Source: Przewalskia tangutica
Lineage: Eukaryota > Streptophyta > Magnoliopsida > Solanales > Solanaceae
DNA: 64,000 nt
Direction: 5' to 3'
Assembly (NCBI GenBank): GCA_029844215.1
Contig: CM056729.1
Location: 5,270,001-5,334,000 of the forward strand
How positions within the stretch are numbered: the first letter of the stretch is position 1; each line of letters starts with the position of its first letter. This document shows, in pieces, positions 36,108 through 46,905 of this stretch. The notes beneath the pieces were generated by a model, which saw only the letters and a program-made list of their open reading frames with translations, did no database searches and was not told where the DNA came from. The translations under genes and the position numbers were made by a program.

Positions 36108-36161
36108 GTAAATCTAACAATTCAAAAAGAAGAATATTCGTATAAGAAATTACGAGAAGCA

Positions 36162-36883
36162 TGGGGCAGAGTGTTGACCAGTTAAGATCTCTCACGTTGA
36201 AAAGAAGAAAGTTACGGAGATGAGAATGTTGCGATGGATGTGTGGGCACACGAGGAGAGACATGATTAGGAATGAGGCTATCCAGACAAGGTGAGTGGCC
36301 TCGGTGGATGACAAGATGCTAAAAGCGAGGCTGAGATGGTTTGGGCATGTGAAGAGGAGATACACAGATGCCCCAGTGCGGAGGTGTGAGAGGTTGGCTA
36401 TGACGATTTCAGAAGAGGTAGGGGTGGACCGAAGAAGTATTGGGTAGAAGTGATTAGACAGGACAAGGCACAGATACAGCTCACTGAGGACATGGCCTTA
36501 TATTGGAGGTTATGGAGGACTCAGATTAGGGTAGAAGGCTAGTAGGTACTCGCTATCTTTTCAGACGTGAGTCACATTATTGCTATATAGTTTAATGTGC
36601 TTTGATTTCTGTTACTATTTTGTATTTCTTGTACTTCGATTATTTTATTTATTTGTGTTAGTTATTTTCCCTTTTTTAAATGACTTTATCATGGCTTAGT
36701 CGCTTTATTATTTTCATTTTCATACTGCTTTGAATTTTAGATCCTTATCTGACCTCTTTTTATGATTTCTTGTGAGTCGGGGTCTTTCAGAAACAGTCTT
36801 CCTATCTTGGTAGGAGTAAAATCTGCATACACTCTACCTCTCCAGACATCATGTTGTGAGATTTTATTGGGTATGATGTTGTT
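36162..36883 (+). mobile_element. 5'-truncated RTE-type LINE, block Y copy
   Basis: Sister of 17,550-18,279, with the same 16 bp TSD GAAATTACGAGAAGCA at 36,146-36,161 and 36,884-36,899. It encodes the same MRMLRWMCGHTRRDMIRNEA segment and ends in GATGTTGTT. Small deletions near 36,282-36,300. Confidence 0.9.
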
Positions 36884-36984
36884 GAAATTACGAGAAGCAA
36901 TTAAATCTGTTGCAAAAGAAGAGAAAAAAAAAGAAGAATAATTCCCTCCTTTAGAATTGAGATTCACTAAACGGATAATAAACT

Positions 36985-37555
36985 AAGTAATATTATATAT
37001 TAATTGAGTTAGAAGGCCAAAAATTTGGGAGTTTGATTTCAATAAATTGGAAGAAAATAATGAAGAGTCAATAATTAATACTATTCCTTAAACAAAATCC
37101 ATTAATCTGTTTTTATAGACCACAATAGTCTTCCTTAATTCCTACCCGAGTCAGAGCTTGGAATAAGCTCCTCTTTATACGCAATCTATTCAAGAGTTTA
37201 GGCTCTTAATTTAATTTTTTCATCTATGTTTGGGTTGTCACTATCGATTGTACTCATGGCGAGGGGTTCCATATGTAGTCGCGATCATGCACATTTTTTG
37301 TCCTTTTTTCTTAAAACAAAATTTTCCTAAAGATAAAGAATTAAAGTTACTAAAATTAGTTGAGATGTGCGAAAATGTATTCCAAACACAATAATCGTAT
37401 ACCAAAAAGAGGTTGGACATAGTATTAAAATTCCCAATAATATTCCACAATTGAACATCAAAGAATACATTAGGTCAGAGGCCAAGTAGGTCTATTTAGT
37501 TAAGCCTCATAAATATTTAATAATAATATAAAAAGTAAGAAAAACAAATATTGAT
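36985..37555. other. 3' flank of defensin copy 4, no gene seen
   Basis: Duplicate of 3970-4541 and 18,381-18,950; close to identical. Confidence 0.5.
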
Positions 37556-38171
37556 TTATGGGAGTTGATAATTGGGAGGACATGGCTTAAAACAGTAGCA
37601 CTGGCGGTTGTCGCACACTCCATATTGATAACCCTCACTTTTGCAAGAAGATGTACACTTTTCCGCAGGTGGCGTTTCTACACATGGTCCCTTGTATGTG
37701 CGGCTTTGAGCTTGACAAATATTTGCCTCTGTCATATCCAAAAAAAAAAATAGAAGTAAGAATAAAATGAAATAAATAAAGGAGAGCTGCAGTAAGGCGA
37801 CGGTTAAATAAATAAGGTTGTAACATGGAAAATTTTCTAAATAGAGTGGAATTGATATAGATGATTCATAAGGGATGTTTTTTTTCGGTTTAACCATTTT
37901 CTCGGTATTCAAATCTATCGATTTGACTAATTTATTTTCGCCACGCAAGACTCGTAAAACACTCTCTAGCTACGAAACAATTATTCATCTAGATTTGAAA
38001 TGTAAGTCAATATAAAAAATGAAGTTCTAGACAATGGATTAGAAATTGTGACACTTCTTAATTTTTTATTTACAAGTAAAAGTCTAAAAGAAAAGAGATG
38101 GTACCTGCATTGCCCATGAAAAACAGCACCAGAAAAAATACAACTTTCAACAAAGGCGAAGAATATTCCAT
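37556..38171 (-). CDS. Secreted plant defensin, copy 4 (two exons)
   Basis: Exon 1 is 38,105-38,171 and exon 2 is 37,556-37,728; the intron is 37,729-38,104 with GT-AG ends. The encoded precursor has the same layout as copies 1 and 2: signal peptide of about 22 residues, eight cysteines in defensin spacing, 79 residues in total. The TATA box is at 38,234-38,241 (minus), inside the usual inverted repeat. The intron patch 37,895-37,975 differs from other copies mainly at CTG/CAG sites, but the exons are unaffected. Expected to be functional. Confidence 0.85.
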
Positions 38172-38225
38172 CTTTTTTGTTATCTATTCAAAAGGTATTT
38201 TTGATAATGAAAATGATGAAGCACT

Positions 38226-38419
38226 ATGCTTATCTTATATAGAGTTAATAATTCACTACTATTTAATGACTTTCTCTTTAATTATCTGGATAATAGATTT
38301 TCTTACTAAATAGTGCCCTACTATGAAACTCATTATATAGTAAGAAACTCCACTATACAGATAATTAAAGACAAAGTCATTAAATAAAAGTGAATCATTA
38401 ATCTATATATGATAAGCAT
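38226..38419 (-). promoter_or_regulatory. Defensin copy 4 promoter inverted repeat
   Basis: Full-length inverted repeat around the TATA box (38,234-38,241), matching copy 1 almost exactly. Similarity to the other units stops near 38,587, about 170 bp beyond the outer arm. Confidence 0.55.
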
Positions 38420-38592
38420 GGTACGGATGAAACTGGATATTGTTACTATTTAATAACATTCTTCCATTTTCTTTAAATATATAGTCTAATGCAACACTTT
38501 GCACCCATATAACCATTTTTTTTAATTTCCATCTGCATATCTAATATTTTTTTTGTGACAATATTTAAACACCTTTATACGTTATTATAAAT

Positions 38593-38905
38593 TTATGGGT
38601 ATTTATATACCTTATTCTAGTCTAAAGTGAAATTAATATCACCCCCAAATGCTGAGGTGGAAAAAAAAAAAGAAAAAAATACAGATTTTTTTTAAAAGAA
38701 GGTGAGCCCACTGGTGTGTATTATATAATAAAAAATAATTAAGATGGCCCCGTTGCCCCCTAGGCCTTTCAGTTTCACCCAGACCTGCCCCCCACCGCCC
38801 TTTCTACTTCTTCTAAACACTTCTTCCTAATCCGGGATTGTTTTAGTAGGGGTATTAATTTCACTTCAGACGGGTATAGTGGTGGTATATAAACGCGCAT
38901 AAAGT
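38593..38905. mobile_element. MITE at the edge of the duplicated array
   Basis: Inverted termini of about 50 bp: GGTATTTATATACC...AAGTGAAATTAATA on the left and the complement on the right (TATTAATTTCACTT...GGTATATAAACGCGC). The interior is non-coding. The target duplication is unclear. It begins within a few bases of where copy 4 ceases to match its sisters. Confidence 0.65.
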
Positions 38906-39014
38906 TACATATACCCATCTCATTTCGTGCGAAAAAATTGTTCCATATTTCCGTAGACTTTGGACATACCCTGGCAAAAATAAACCCAACGCGCCTGACC
39001 TGTCCAACCCGTTC

Positions 39015-42000
39015 GGTGCCCCAAATCTTTCAACCATACTAAGTTGAAAGATCTATGGGACGAGTATGACTCAATAGTGCCTCCACCTTCTTGTTGCTCC
39101 AAATCGAAGGAATTTGTTGATCATCTTCATTTCCAGAGAGTCTAGCAATTCCTTATGGGATTAAATGAGAGCTATAACCAAGCCAGGAGCCAAATTCTAA
39201 TGATGCAGAAAATACCAAGTCTAAATCAGGTTTATGCTATGGTGAATCAAGAGGAAAGTCAGATGATAGTGGCAAGAAGCAGTGGAGTTTTCCAAGGGTC
39301 CAATGAGGCTGCTGTGATGTTCACAGCAAAGAATGGAATAGGTCGAGGGACTAGTGGAGTTTCAAGACAGAAGAAACCTTACAATCCAAATGCGTATTGC
39401 GACTTCTGTCATGGAAAGGGACACTTTAAGCCGGACTACTACAAGTTGTTGAAGTGTGACTACTGTCAGAAGACAGGACATGTGCAGGATGACTGCTATA
39501 GACTCATTGGATATCCAGAAAATTGGAAGCCTAAAGGGAAGAAAGCATTTGTAGTGGGAGGAGCAGATATGTTTTATGAAATTGAAGGACAAGAAAATGA
39601 TCACACCAGGAAGAATCCACATCCATATCTACATACTATGTCACCACTTATGCAGTTGACTAATAGCCTACAACAACATCTCATCAATATTCTGAATGAG
39701 AGGACAGAGTCAGGAGCCATGGCTGACTTGGCAGGTAAATGTACATTTGATCTTAAAGATTTAGTGAAGTGGATTGTAGATACAGGGGCAACCAATCATA
39801 TGATTGGTGATCCAAAGTTATTACATAACAAACAATTGGCAGAGAATGCATGAAAGGTGCATTTGCCTATTGGGGATTCAGCCAATGTGTCACATGTTGG
39901 TGACCATCATCTGGGAGGAGGTGACATTCTTAAAAATATCTTATGTGTGCCAACTTTCAAGTTCAATTTTATGTCGGTTTCAAAAGTAACAAAAGAACTG
40001 AATTGCAGTGTTAAATTCTTTCCCACATGTTGTGTCTTTCAGGATCTCTCATCTGGGAAGGTGAGGAGGATTGGTAGAGAAGAAGGAGGGCTATACATAG
40101 TGTGCCTAGATTTACAAAATAAAGAGGAGGATATGAAAAGATGTATGGCAGCAGCTCAATCAGTTGATGCAGCAACTTGGCATCAAAGGTTATGTCATAT
40201 ACCAATGAATATAATAAAGAAGATTCCAGATATAAAACTTACTTTTGGTTTAGATGATTGTAGGGTCTGTCCATTGGCAAGACATACAAGAATTTCTTTT
40301 CCTGATAGTGTTAGTAGAAGCACAAATACTTTTCAATTATTGCACATTGATGTATTGGGCCCTTACAAGATAGAAACACATAATGGAATGAGATATTTTT
40401 TTACCATTGTGGATGACTTCTCTAGATGTACATGGGTATTCTTATTACGATTGAAATCTGATGTATTTACAGTGCTTAAAAAAATTGTTGAGGTTAAAAC
40501 ACAGTTTCAGGTGTGTATACAGAAAGTCAGGTCTGATAATGGAGTTGAGTTCTTCAACAACAGCTGCAAGGATTTATTTGCACAATATGGGGTGATACAT
40601 GAGAGTTTTTGTCCATACTCACCACAACAGAATGGTGTAGTGAAAAGAAAGCACAGACACATTCTTGAATTAGCCAGAACTATAAAGTTTCAAGATGGAC
40701 TGCCTGATAAGTTCTGGAATTTCTGTGTTGAGGGTGATGTCTACATCATCAATATAATACCTTTAACAATCCTTAGTAATAGGACTCTCTATGACCTGAT
40801 GTACAACAAAACACCATCTCTATCTCATTTAAGAGTGATAGGAAGTCTTTGTTATGCCACAGTTTTAATCCGACAGGATAAATTTGGTCCTAGAGAAGTG
40901 CAGGTTGTTCATCTTGGTTATGGTGCTGCACAAAAGGGGTATAAGCTATATGACATAGAGAATGGCACATTCTTCATGAGTAGAGATATAGTCTTCATGG
41001 AGAAAACTTTACCTTTAAAAGGGAACACTGATGATAATGTCACTCATATTAGATCACATGATGTTTTTTGCTATGATGATTTGGTTCATTCTCAGGTAAC
41101 CAGATTGCCACAAGAAATACCTTCTGTCCAACCTCCTATTCCATCAGATGTCTTACCCAGGGACACACAAGAGGTGGTTCAGAATGATGAGGAGCAGGAG
41201 CTGGTTCAAGTTGTTGCTGACCAAGAGGTGGTTCCAGTTGCTGCTGAGACTTCACAGAGGGGTGCTGAGACTGGTATTTCTACTAGGAAGTCTGGCAGAC
41301 CAAGCAAACCACCAATTTGGCATAAGGATTATGTCACACAGCATGGGTCATCACACTGTCTTTACTCTATCTCTGAGAGTGTAGACTACACTGGTCTGTC
41401 TCTACAATATCAGAGGTTTATAGACCAAGTTTCAGACACTATTGAACCTGGTTCTTACTCGAAAGTTGCCAAGAACCCCAGGTGGATTGAAGCTATGCAG
41501 GCAAAAATTAAGGCATTGGAAGACAATGAAACTTGGACATTAGTTCCTCTTCCAGAAGGCAAGAAAGCAATAGGTTGTCGATGGTTCTACAAAATCAAAT
41601 ATAAAGCAACAGGTGAGGTGGAGAGATATAAAACAAGGCTTGTTGCAAAAGGATACAACCAGAAGGAGGGATTGGACTACTAAGAGACTTTCTCACCATT
41701 AGTTAAGATGGCTACTGTGAGGTCAGTCATTTCCATTGCATCTGCCAAGCAGTGGGTGATACATCAGATGGATGTCTATAATGTCTTTCTACAAGGTGAC
41801 TTATATGAAGAAGTATATATGACTGTCCCACAAGGTTTTGTTGTGGATCATGGTAAGAAACAAGTATGTAAATTGTTGAAGTCCCTATATGGTTTGAAAT
41901 AAGCTTCAAGGCAATAGAACATTAAACTTACCACAACCTTGGTGGATGCTGGTTTTCGACAAAGTCACATGGACTATTCCCTCTTTACTAAGCATGATGG

Positions 42001-42956
42001 TGATCATATTGTGGTGATATTGGTATATGTTGACGACCTGCTGATTACTGGAGAGAATTTGAAGCTGATTCAGTCTAGAAAGGAGGTCCTACATAGTGCC
42101 TTCAAGATAAAAGATTTAGGAGAGCTTCGATATTTTCTTGGAATTGAATTTGCGAGGAATTTCCAGGGTATTCTCATGCACCAGAGGAGATATGCCTTAG
42201 AACTTATCTCAGACATGGGACTTTCAGGGAGTAAACCTGTGTCTTCACCCATGGAGTCGAATCTGAAGCTTACCACTACTGAGCTTGATCTGAATGACAG
42301 TCAAAAATCAGTTCCTATCACTTCCATACAACAGACTGACCAATTATTGACTGATCCCACCATCTATAGAAGGTTGATTGGGCGATTATTGTACGTAACA
42401 AACACAAGACCAGACATTTCTTTCTCAGTCCAGTGTCTCAACCAATTCATGCAAGCTCCCAAATCATCTCATTTAGAGGCTGGACTCAGACTTGTGAGGT
42501 ATATCAAAAAGGAACCTGGTTCAGGGATCTTCCTGTCCAGTTCTACTTCACATCAGTTGAGGGCTTTCTGTGATGCAGACTGGGCATCATGTGTTAAAAG
42601 CAGAAGATCAGTGACTGGTTACATGGTATTTTTTTGGAGATTCTTTAGTGTCCTGAAAATCTATGAAACAGGATACTGTTTCTAGAAGTTCAGTCGAAGC
42701 AGAATATCGAGCTATGGCAGCATCAGTGGCGGATATAATGTGGCTTACTGGTCTTTATCAAGAGCTTGGAGTCCCAATCTCCACACCAGTTTCATTATAT
42801 TCAGACAGTAAATCTGCACTTCAGATTGTTGCCAATCCAGTATTTCATGAACGAATGAAACACATCGACATTAATTGTCACTTCATCCGCGAACAAATAC
42901 AGAAAGGCCTGATTTCCCCACTGTTTCTAGCATCTGAAGAACAACCTGCAGATTAA
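39015..42956 (+). pseudogene. Decayed Ty1/Copia polyprotein
   Basis: Domains in order: gag (LKDLWDEYDSIVP from about 39,050), paired zinc knuckles (CDFCHGKGH and CDYCQKTGH near 39,400-39,490), protease (WIVDTGATNHMIG near 39,770), integrase (HQRLCHIP zinc region, then IDVLGPY and DDFSRCTW at about 40,340-40,430), RT (IHQMDVYNVFLQGDLYEE at about 41,760; YVDDLLITG at about 42,030) and RNase H (SSVEAEYRAMAA at about 42,690). Stops interrupt gag (about 39,147), the gag/protease region (39,851), RT (41,681, 41,900 and 41,915), and a frameshift lies near 42,640. Several are C-to-T type changes. No 5' LTR is seen. Confidence 0.9.
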
Positions 42957-43046
42957 TTAACCAAGAGTCTTGGTCGACCTCAGCATCACCATTTACTTTC
43001 CAAACTAGGGATGAAGAATATCTTTATTTCCCCTAGCTTGAGGGGG

Positions 43047-43345
43047 TGTTGAGAATAGTATTCCATGTAAATAACTATGGTTAGGAAGTTATAACTAACC
43101 ATAGTTATATAGAAGTTAGAATATAGATATTTTCTTATGGTAGATGTTTTTCCTAGTCTTGGTTATTCCAGTTAACTTGGTGTTAGTATATATGCTGGAC
43201 AGTACATGTAAATATCTAACTCAATTCATTCTTAATACACTTCTTCTCTTTCCCACGTCTCTCATCTTCTCTTCTGTCTTCTTGATCTTCCTCCATAACT
43301 GCTTCCTCTTCTCTTCTTTCTCTTCTACGTACCTTCTCTTCTTCT
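43047..43345 (+). mobile_element. 3' LTR of the decayed Copia element (end approximate)
   Basis: Begins TGTTGAGAATAG straight after the purine tract CTTGAGGGGG. It contains a small palindrome AACTATGGTTAG...CTAACCATAGTT and a CTTCTCTTC-rich end. The right boundary cannot be fixed because the partner LTR is missing. Confidence 0.6.
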
Positions 43346-43707
43346 AATCACTTCCTCCATGTAATTTGTATAATAGATTGTATGTAGCAGGGGACAACAT
43401 CTCAACAAAGTCCATTAAAACTGGCATAAGATTGTACGGCTAGATGCAAAGAACAGTTTCTCCAGAATGTCAACTAAAGATGTTATTTCCGGAGGTATAA
43501 ACTTTCCTTGTTCCTTGAAGAAGCGCCCTCAGGTTGTTGTCATATGATAGCAACGTGAAATATATCAAAACCTATGTATAGCTTATATGGTGTTCTTCAC
43601 CTAGTACCTATGTAGCAAAATGTACATAACTAAATGCATGATGGACTTCTATGTTGATACTTGATATTCTTGTCACTGATTCTGTTACCTCTTCGTTTTG
43701 ATGGAAA
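43346..43707. other. Flank of Copia element; possible unassigned coding remnant
   Basis: Around 43,415-43,545 one plus frame stays open for about 43 codons (ending PQVVV and a stop). An acceptor-like GTAGCAG lies upstream, but that frame has a stop between the two. I cannot assign a family and would not call it a gene. Confidence 0.2.
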
Positions 43708-44105
43708 CTGTTAAATATACCTAAAATATACACATGATATACATGTATATTATATGTATATTGTATAAGGCAAAACCGAGACACACGAGTAAACAAGTCC
43801 AGCCCAACTAGTCTCGGTTTTAACACATATTTGGTAAATATTATATATTAGTCTTGTACACTTTACCATAATTGTATTATTAGTCTCCAAATAAAATATG
43901 AATTTAATAGTAGAATAGAAATAGAATTCTCCTATTTGTAAAGAAATTATTTCTTTCATGGTATAGAATACTAATATACAATATTTACCAAATATGTGTT
44001 AAAAACGAGACTAGTTGGGCTGGACTTGTTTACTCGTGTCTCGGTTTTGCCTTATACAATATACATACAATATACATGTATATCATGTGTGTATGTATTT
44101 AACAG
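43708..44105. mobile_element. Foldback (long inverted-repeat) element
   Basis: Two arms of about 130 bp, 43,715-43,850 and 43,978-44,103, are near-perfect reverse complements. They share GAGACACACGAGTAAACAAG on the left arm and its complement on the right. A unique AT-rich loop of about 130 bp separates them. Ends resemble TGTTAAATA/TATTTAACA. No coding capacity. Either a MITE-like foldback transposon or an inverted duplication. Confidence 0.75.
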
Positions 44106-44219
44106 AAACAAAATAATCCATAAATAATATCAAACTTGTTTACATCTCAAATCATGCCTACATAAGAGATTTCCAAGTCTACAGTGATAATGATAATTTT
44201 CGAAGATGAACTTGTCAAT

Positions 44220-44456
44220 GATTTTATTTCATACCTTATCTGGGGGTCTGACCGTTTATCTTGTTTTACTCTTTACTCTTTGTTCTTTACTCCTGCTTTA
44301 TTTTGATTGTCTTGCTTGCGATTATGCTTTGTCTTGAGCCGAGAGTCTCTCGGAAACCACCGCTCTACCTATCAAGGTGAAGATAAGGTCTGTGTACACT
44401 CTACTATCCTCAGACCCCACGGTGTTGATTTCACTGGATATGTTGTTGTTGTACCG
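44220..44456 (+). mobile_element. RTE-type LINE (or related SINE) 3' end fragment
   Basis: Matches the LINE 3' UTR at about 21,735-21,923 (GAGAGTCTCTCGGAAACCACC; GTCTGTGTACACTCTAC; CAGACCCCACG) and ends GGATATGTTGTTGTTGT. No tRNA-like 5' part is visible, so a truncated LINE is favoured over a tobacco TS-type SINE, which shares this 3' end. Confidence 0.7.
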
Positions 44457-45009
44457 TTTAAAATGAGGGGAGAGTTTGGGTTATGTTGGACTGGTTGGGT
44501 TATGACCTGTTATTTGATCCATCTTGACCCAAGCCAATTTGGGCAGGTTGGGTCTTGACCCAATAATTAATTTTACCCATTTTGACCCACTCAAATTCAA
44601 CCCAACCCGCCCATTTACCACACTGATAATATGTGAAAGGTCCTTCACATCACCATCACAACGTTGTGATTCAAATATCTCCCTTCTTGCATATAATAAC
44701 CACATTATTGGTCCATCAATGTGTTCTACAGAGGGCCTAGGAAGATCCAAAATCAAATTAGAATAAATTATGTTTTGCAAAATATTACATTGATGTGTAA
44801 AGATCCAAAACCAAATTAGAATAAACTTCTGTTTGACATAGAGATGTCGATACAATCAGAGGTTTCAACAATGTTACATAAATATAAATATCATTAGAAA
44901 ACACATACATACAATGTATAGTTACATTCAAGAAAAATATTTGTACCTTTGCAACCTGCCAAAGATGGCACTTCCTGTTTTTATTTTCTCATCTTGCTTT
45001 AGTATGTAG
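44457..45009. other. Intergenic region upstream of the proline-rich/GH18 pseudogene
   Basis: 44,465-44,610 is a GGGTTGGGTT...AACCCAACCC inverted-repeat sequence, MITE-like but without clear ends. A short direct duplication of GATCCAAAAYCAAATTAGAA occurs near 44,745 and 44,806. No gene seen. Confidence 0.4.
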
Positions 45010-45017
45010 TATATAAA
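45010..45017 (+). promoter_or_regulatory. TATA box of the proline-rich/GH18 pseudogene
   Basis: TATATAAA lies 50 bp upstream of the ATG at 45,067, the spacing expected for a plant promoter with a short leader. Confidence 0.5.
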
Positions 45018-45269
45018 CATCTCATTTCATGTTATTATTGGTGAAAAAAGAGTGACTAAAACAAATATGGCTGCACCAGAAGTCTTGTCGACCTTATTGG
45101 TTATTGTGTTTCTTGCTGGTACTGAATTTCACGTGTGTTCTGCATCTCGTCATGTTTCAGTGTCTGATTCACCGGTCTGGTCAACTTTCACCCTTAACCA
45201 GTCCTCTACTCCCGGCCCGTCTTGCACCATCCAAGCTGCCCTCCGCGTCTGCTTTCCCTATATCGGTCA

Positions 45270-46285
45270 TGCCTCAATTTCCAGGCACTTGTCCACCACC
45301 CCCACCTTTTGTTCCGGGCTTCCCTATACCGTCCTTGCCTCCATTTTCAAGCACTAATCCACCGTCCCCGCCTTCTATTCCAGGCGCTAGTCCATCGTCC
45401 CCACCTTCTGCTCCCATCTTCCCAATACCATCCATGCCGCCATTTCCATCCAGTAGTCCACCGTCCCTGCCTCTAATTCCAGGTTTCCCTTTACCATCTG
45501 TGCCTGCATTTCCAAGCACTAGTCCACCGTCCTCACCTTTATTACGGGCTTCCCTGTATCGTTCATGCCTCCATTTCCAATCACTAGCCCGCCGTCCTCG
45601 CCACTAATTCCGGGCTTCCCCATACCATCCGTGCCTTCATTTCCAGGGTCGCATAGTTTACCGTCCCAACCTCTAATTCCAGGCTTCCCTCTATCATCTG
45701 TGCCTGCATTTCCAGGTTCACCTAGTTCACCGTCCTCACCTCTAACTCCAGACCTCCCTATACCATCAATGCCTCCATTTCCAGGCACCCATCATCCTCA
45801 CCGTTCGTTCCGGGATTCCCTATACCATTAATTCCTCCATTTCCAGGCACTAGTCCACCTTCCTCACCATTAATTCCGGGCTTCCCAATACCATTTGTGC
45901 CTGTATTTCCAGGCTCGCCTAGTTCACCGTCCTCGCCTTTTATTCCAGGCTCACCTAGTTCACCATCCTCGTCTTTATTTCCAGGCATCCCTATACTGTC
46001 AATGCCTCCATTTCCAGGAACTAGTCCATCATCCTCACCTTTCGTTCCGGTCCTCCCTATACCATCAACGCCTCCATTTCCAGGCACTAGTCCATCATCC
46101 TCACCTTTTGTTCCGGGTTTCGCTATACCATTAATTCCTCCATTTCAAGGCATTAGTCCACCGTCCTCGCCACTATTTCCAGGCTTCACCATACCATTCG
46201 TGCCTGGATTTCCAAGCTCGCCTTGTTCACCGTCCTCGCCTCTAATTCCGGGCCTCCCTATACCATCAATGCCTCTATTTCTAGT
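45270..46285 (+). repeat. 66-bp coding minisatellite (proline-rich, about 15 units)
   Basis: Units of about 66 bp begin CCATTTCCAGGCACTAGTCC and end CCTATACCATCAATGCCT, encoding PFPGTSPPSSPLIPGFPIPS-type segments rich in Pro, Ser and Gly. Spacing is 64-69 bp, with two half-units near 45,380 and 45,930. Such SP/PP-rich sequence resembles hydroxyproline-rich cell-wall proteins. Reading frame changes at least twice along the array. The collagen-like glycine frame on the minus strand is an antisense artefact. Confidence 0.9.
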
Positions 46286-46905
46286 TGCTCGTCAACAATC
46301 AATGATTAACTTCACGTCCACCATCCATTCTCATAGCCTTTCAACGAAAGCCATGCTATCGATAGGAGGAGATACATGTTCTCCAATCCTCCCTAGTATG
46401 ACAAGTTTCCAGGATAATCGCGCTTCATTCATCAGATCAACGATCGATGTAGCCAGAAATTATGGATTTAATGGCCCTGATCTTGATTGGGAATTCCCAA
46501 TCAATTCAGAAAACATGCTCAATCTAGCACTGCTCTTCAAAGAATGGCGCCTCGCCATCAGCCTAGTCACAAACTTCCTCCAAACCTCCACTTATCCTCT
46601 CTGCTGCTGTTTACTTCTCTCCGAACGCTCTCTTATCGGGTACATTTTATCTTGGAGACACTATAAGAAACTATCTTGATGTTTTCAACCCTATGTGCTA
46701 TAACTACCAAGGTTCTTGGGACGCTTCAGCAACTGGTGCTCCGGCCTTGTTATACGATAAGTCTAGCAATATTAGCACGAGCTACGGAATTTCAGCGTGG
46801 AAACAAAACGGGGTTCCATAAAAAAAGCTAGTTATGGGGATTCCCTTATATGGAAATACATGGAAATTGAATGATGACGGAATCAGTGCTCCTGCAGTAG
46901 GAGTT

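Noticed and set aside
44220..44456. A complete tRNA-derived SINE
   Set aside because: The TTG tail and 3' region match, but no tRNA-like A/B-box 5' part is seen and the upstream part aligns with the LINE 3' UTR.
45274..46087. Collagen-like glycine-repeat protein on the minus strand
   Set aside because: Antisense translation of the proline-rich minisatellite; the plus strand has the signal peptide and joins the GH18 domain.
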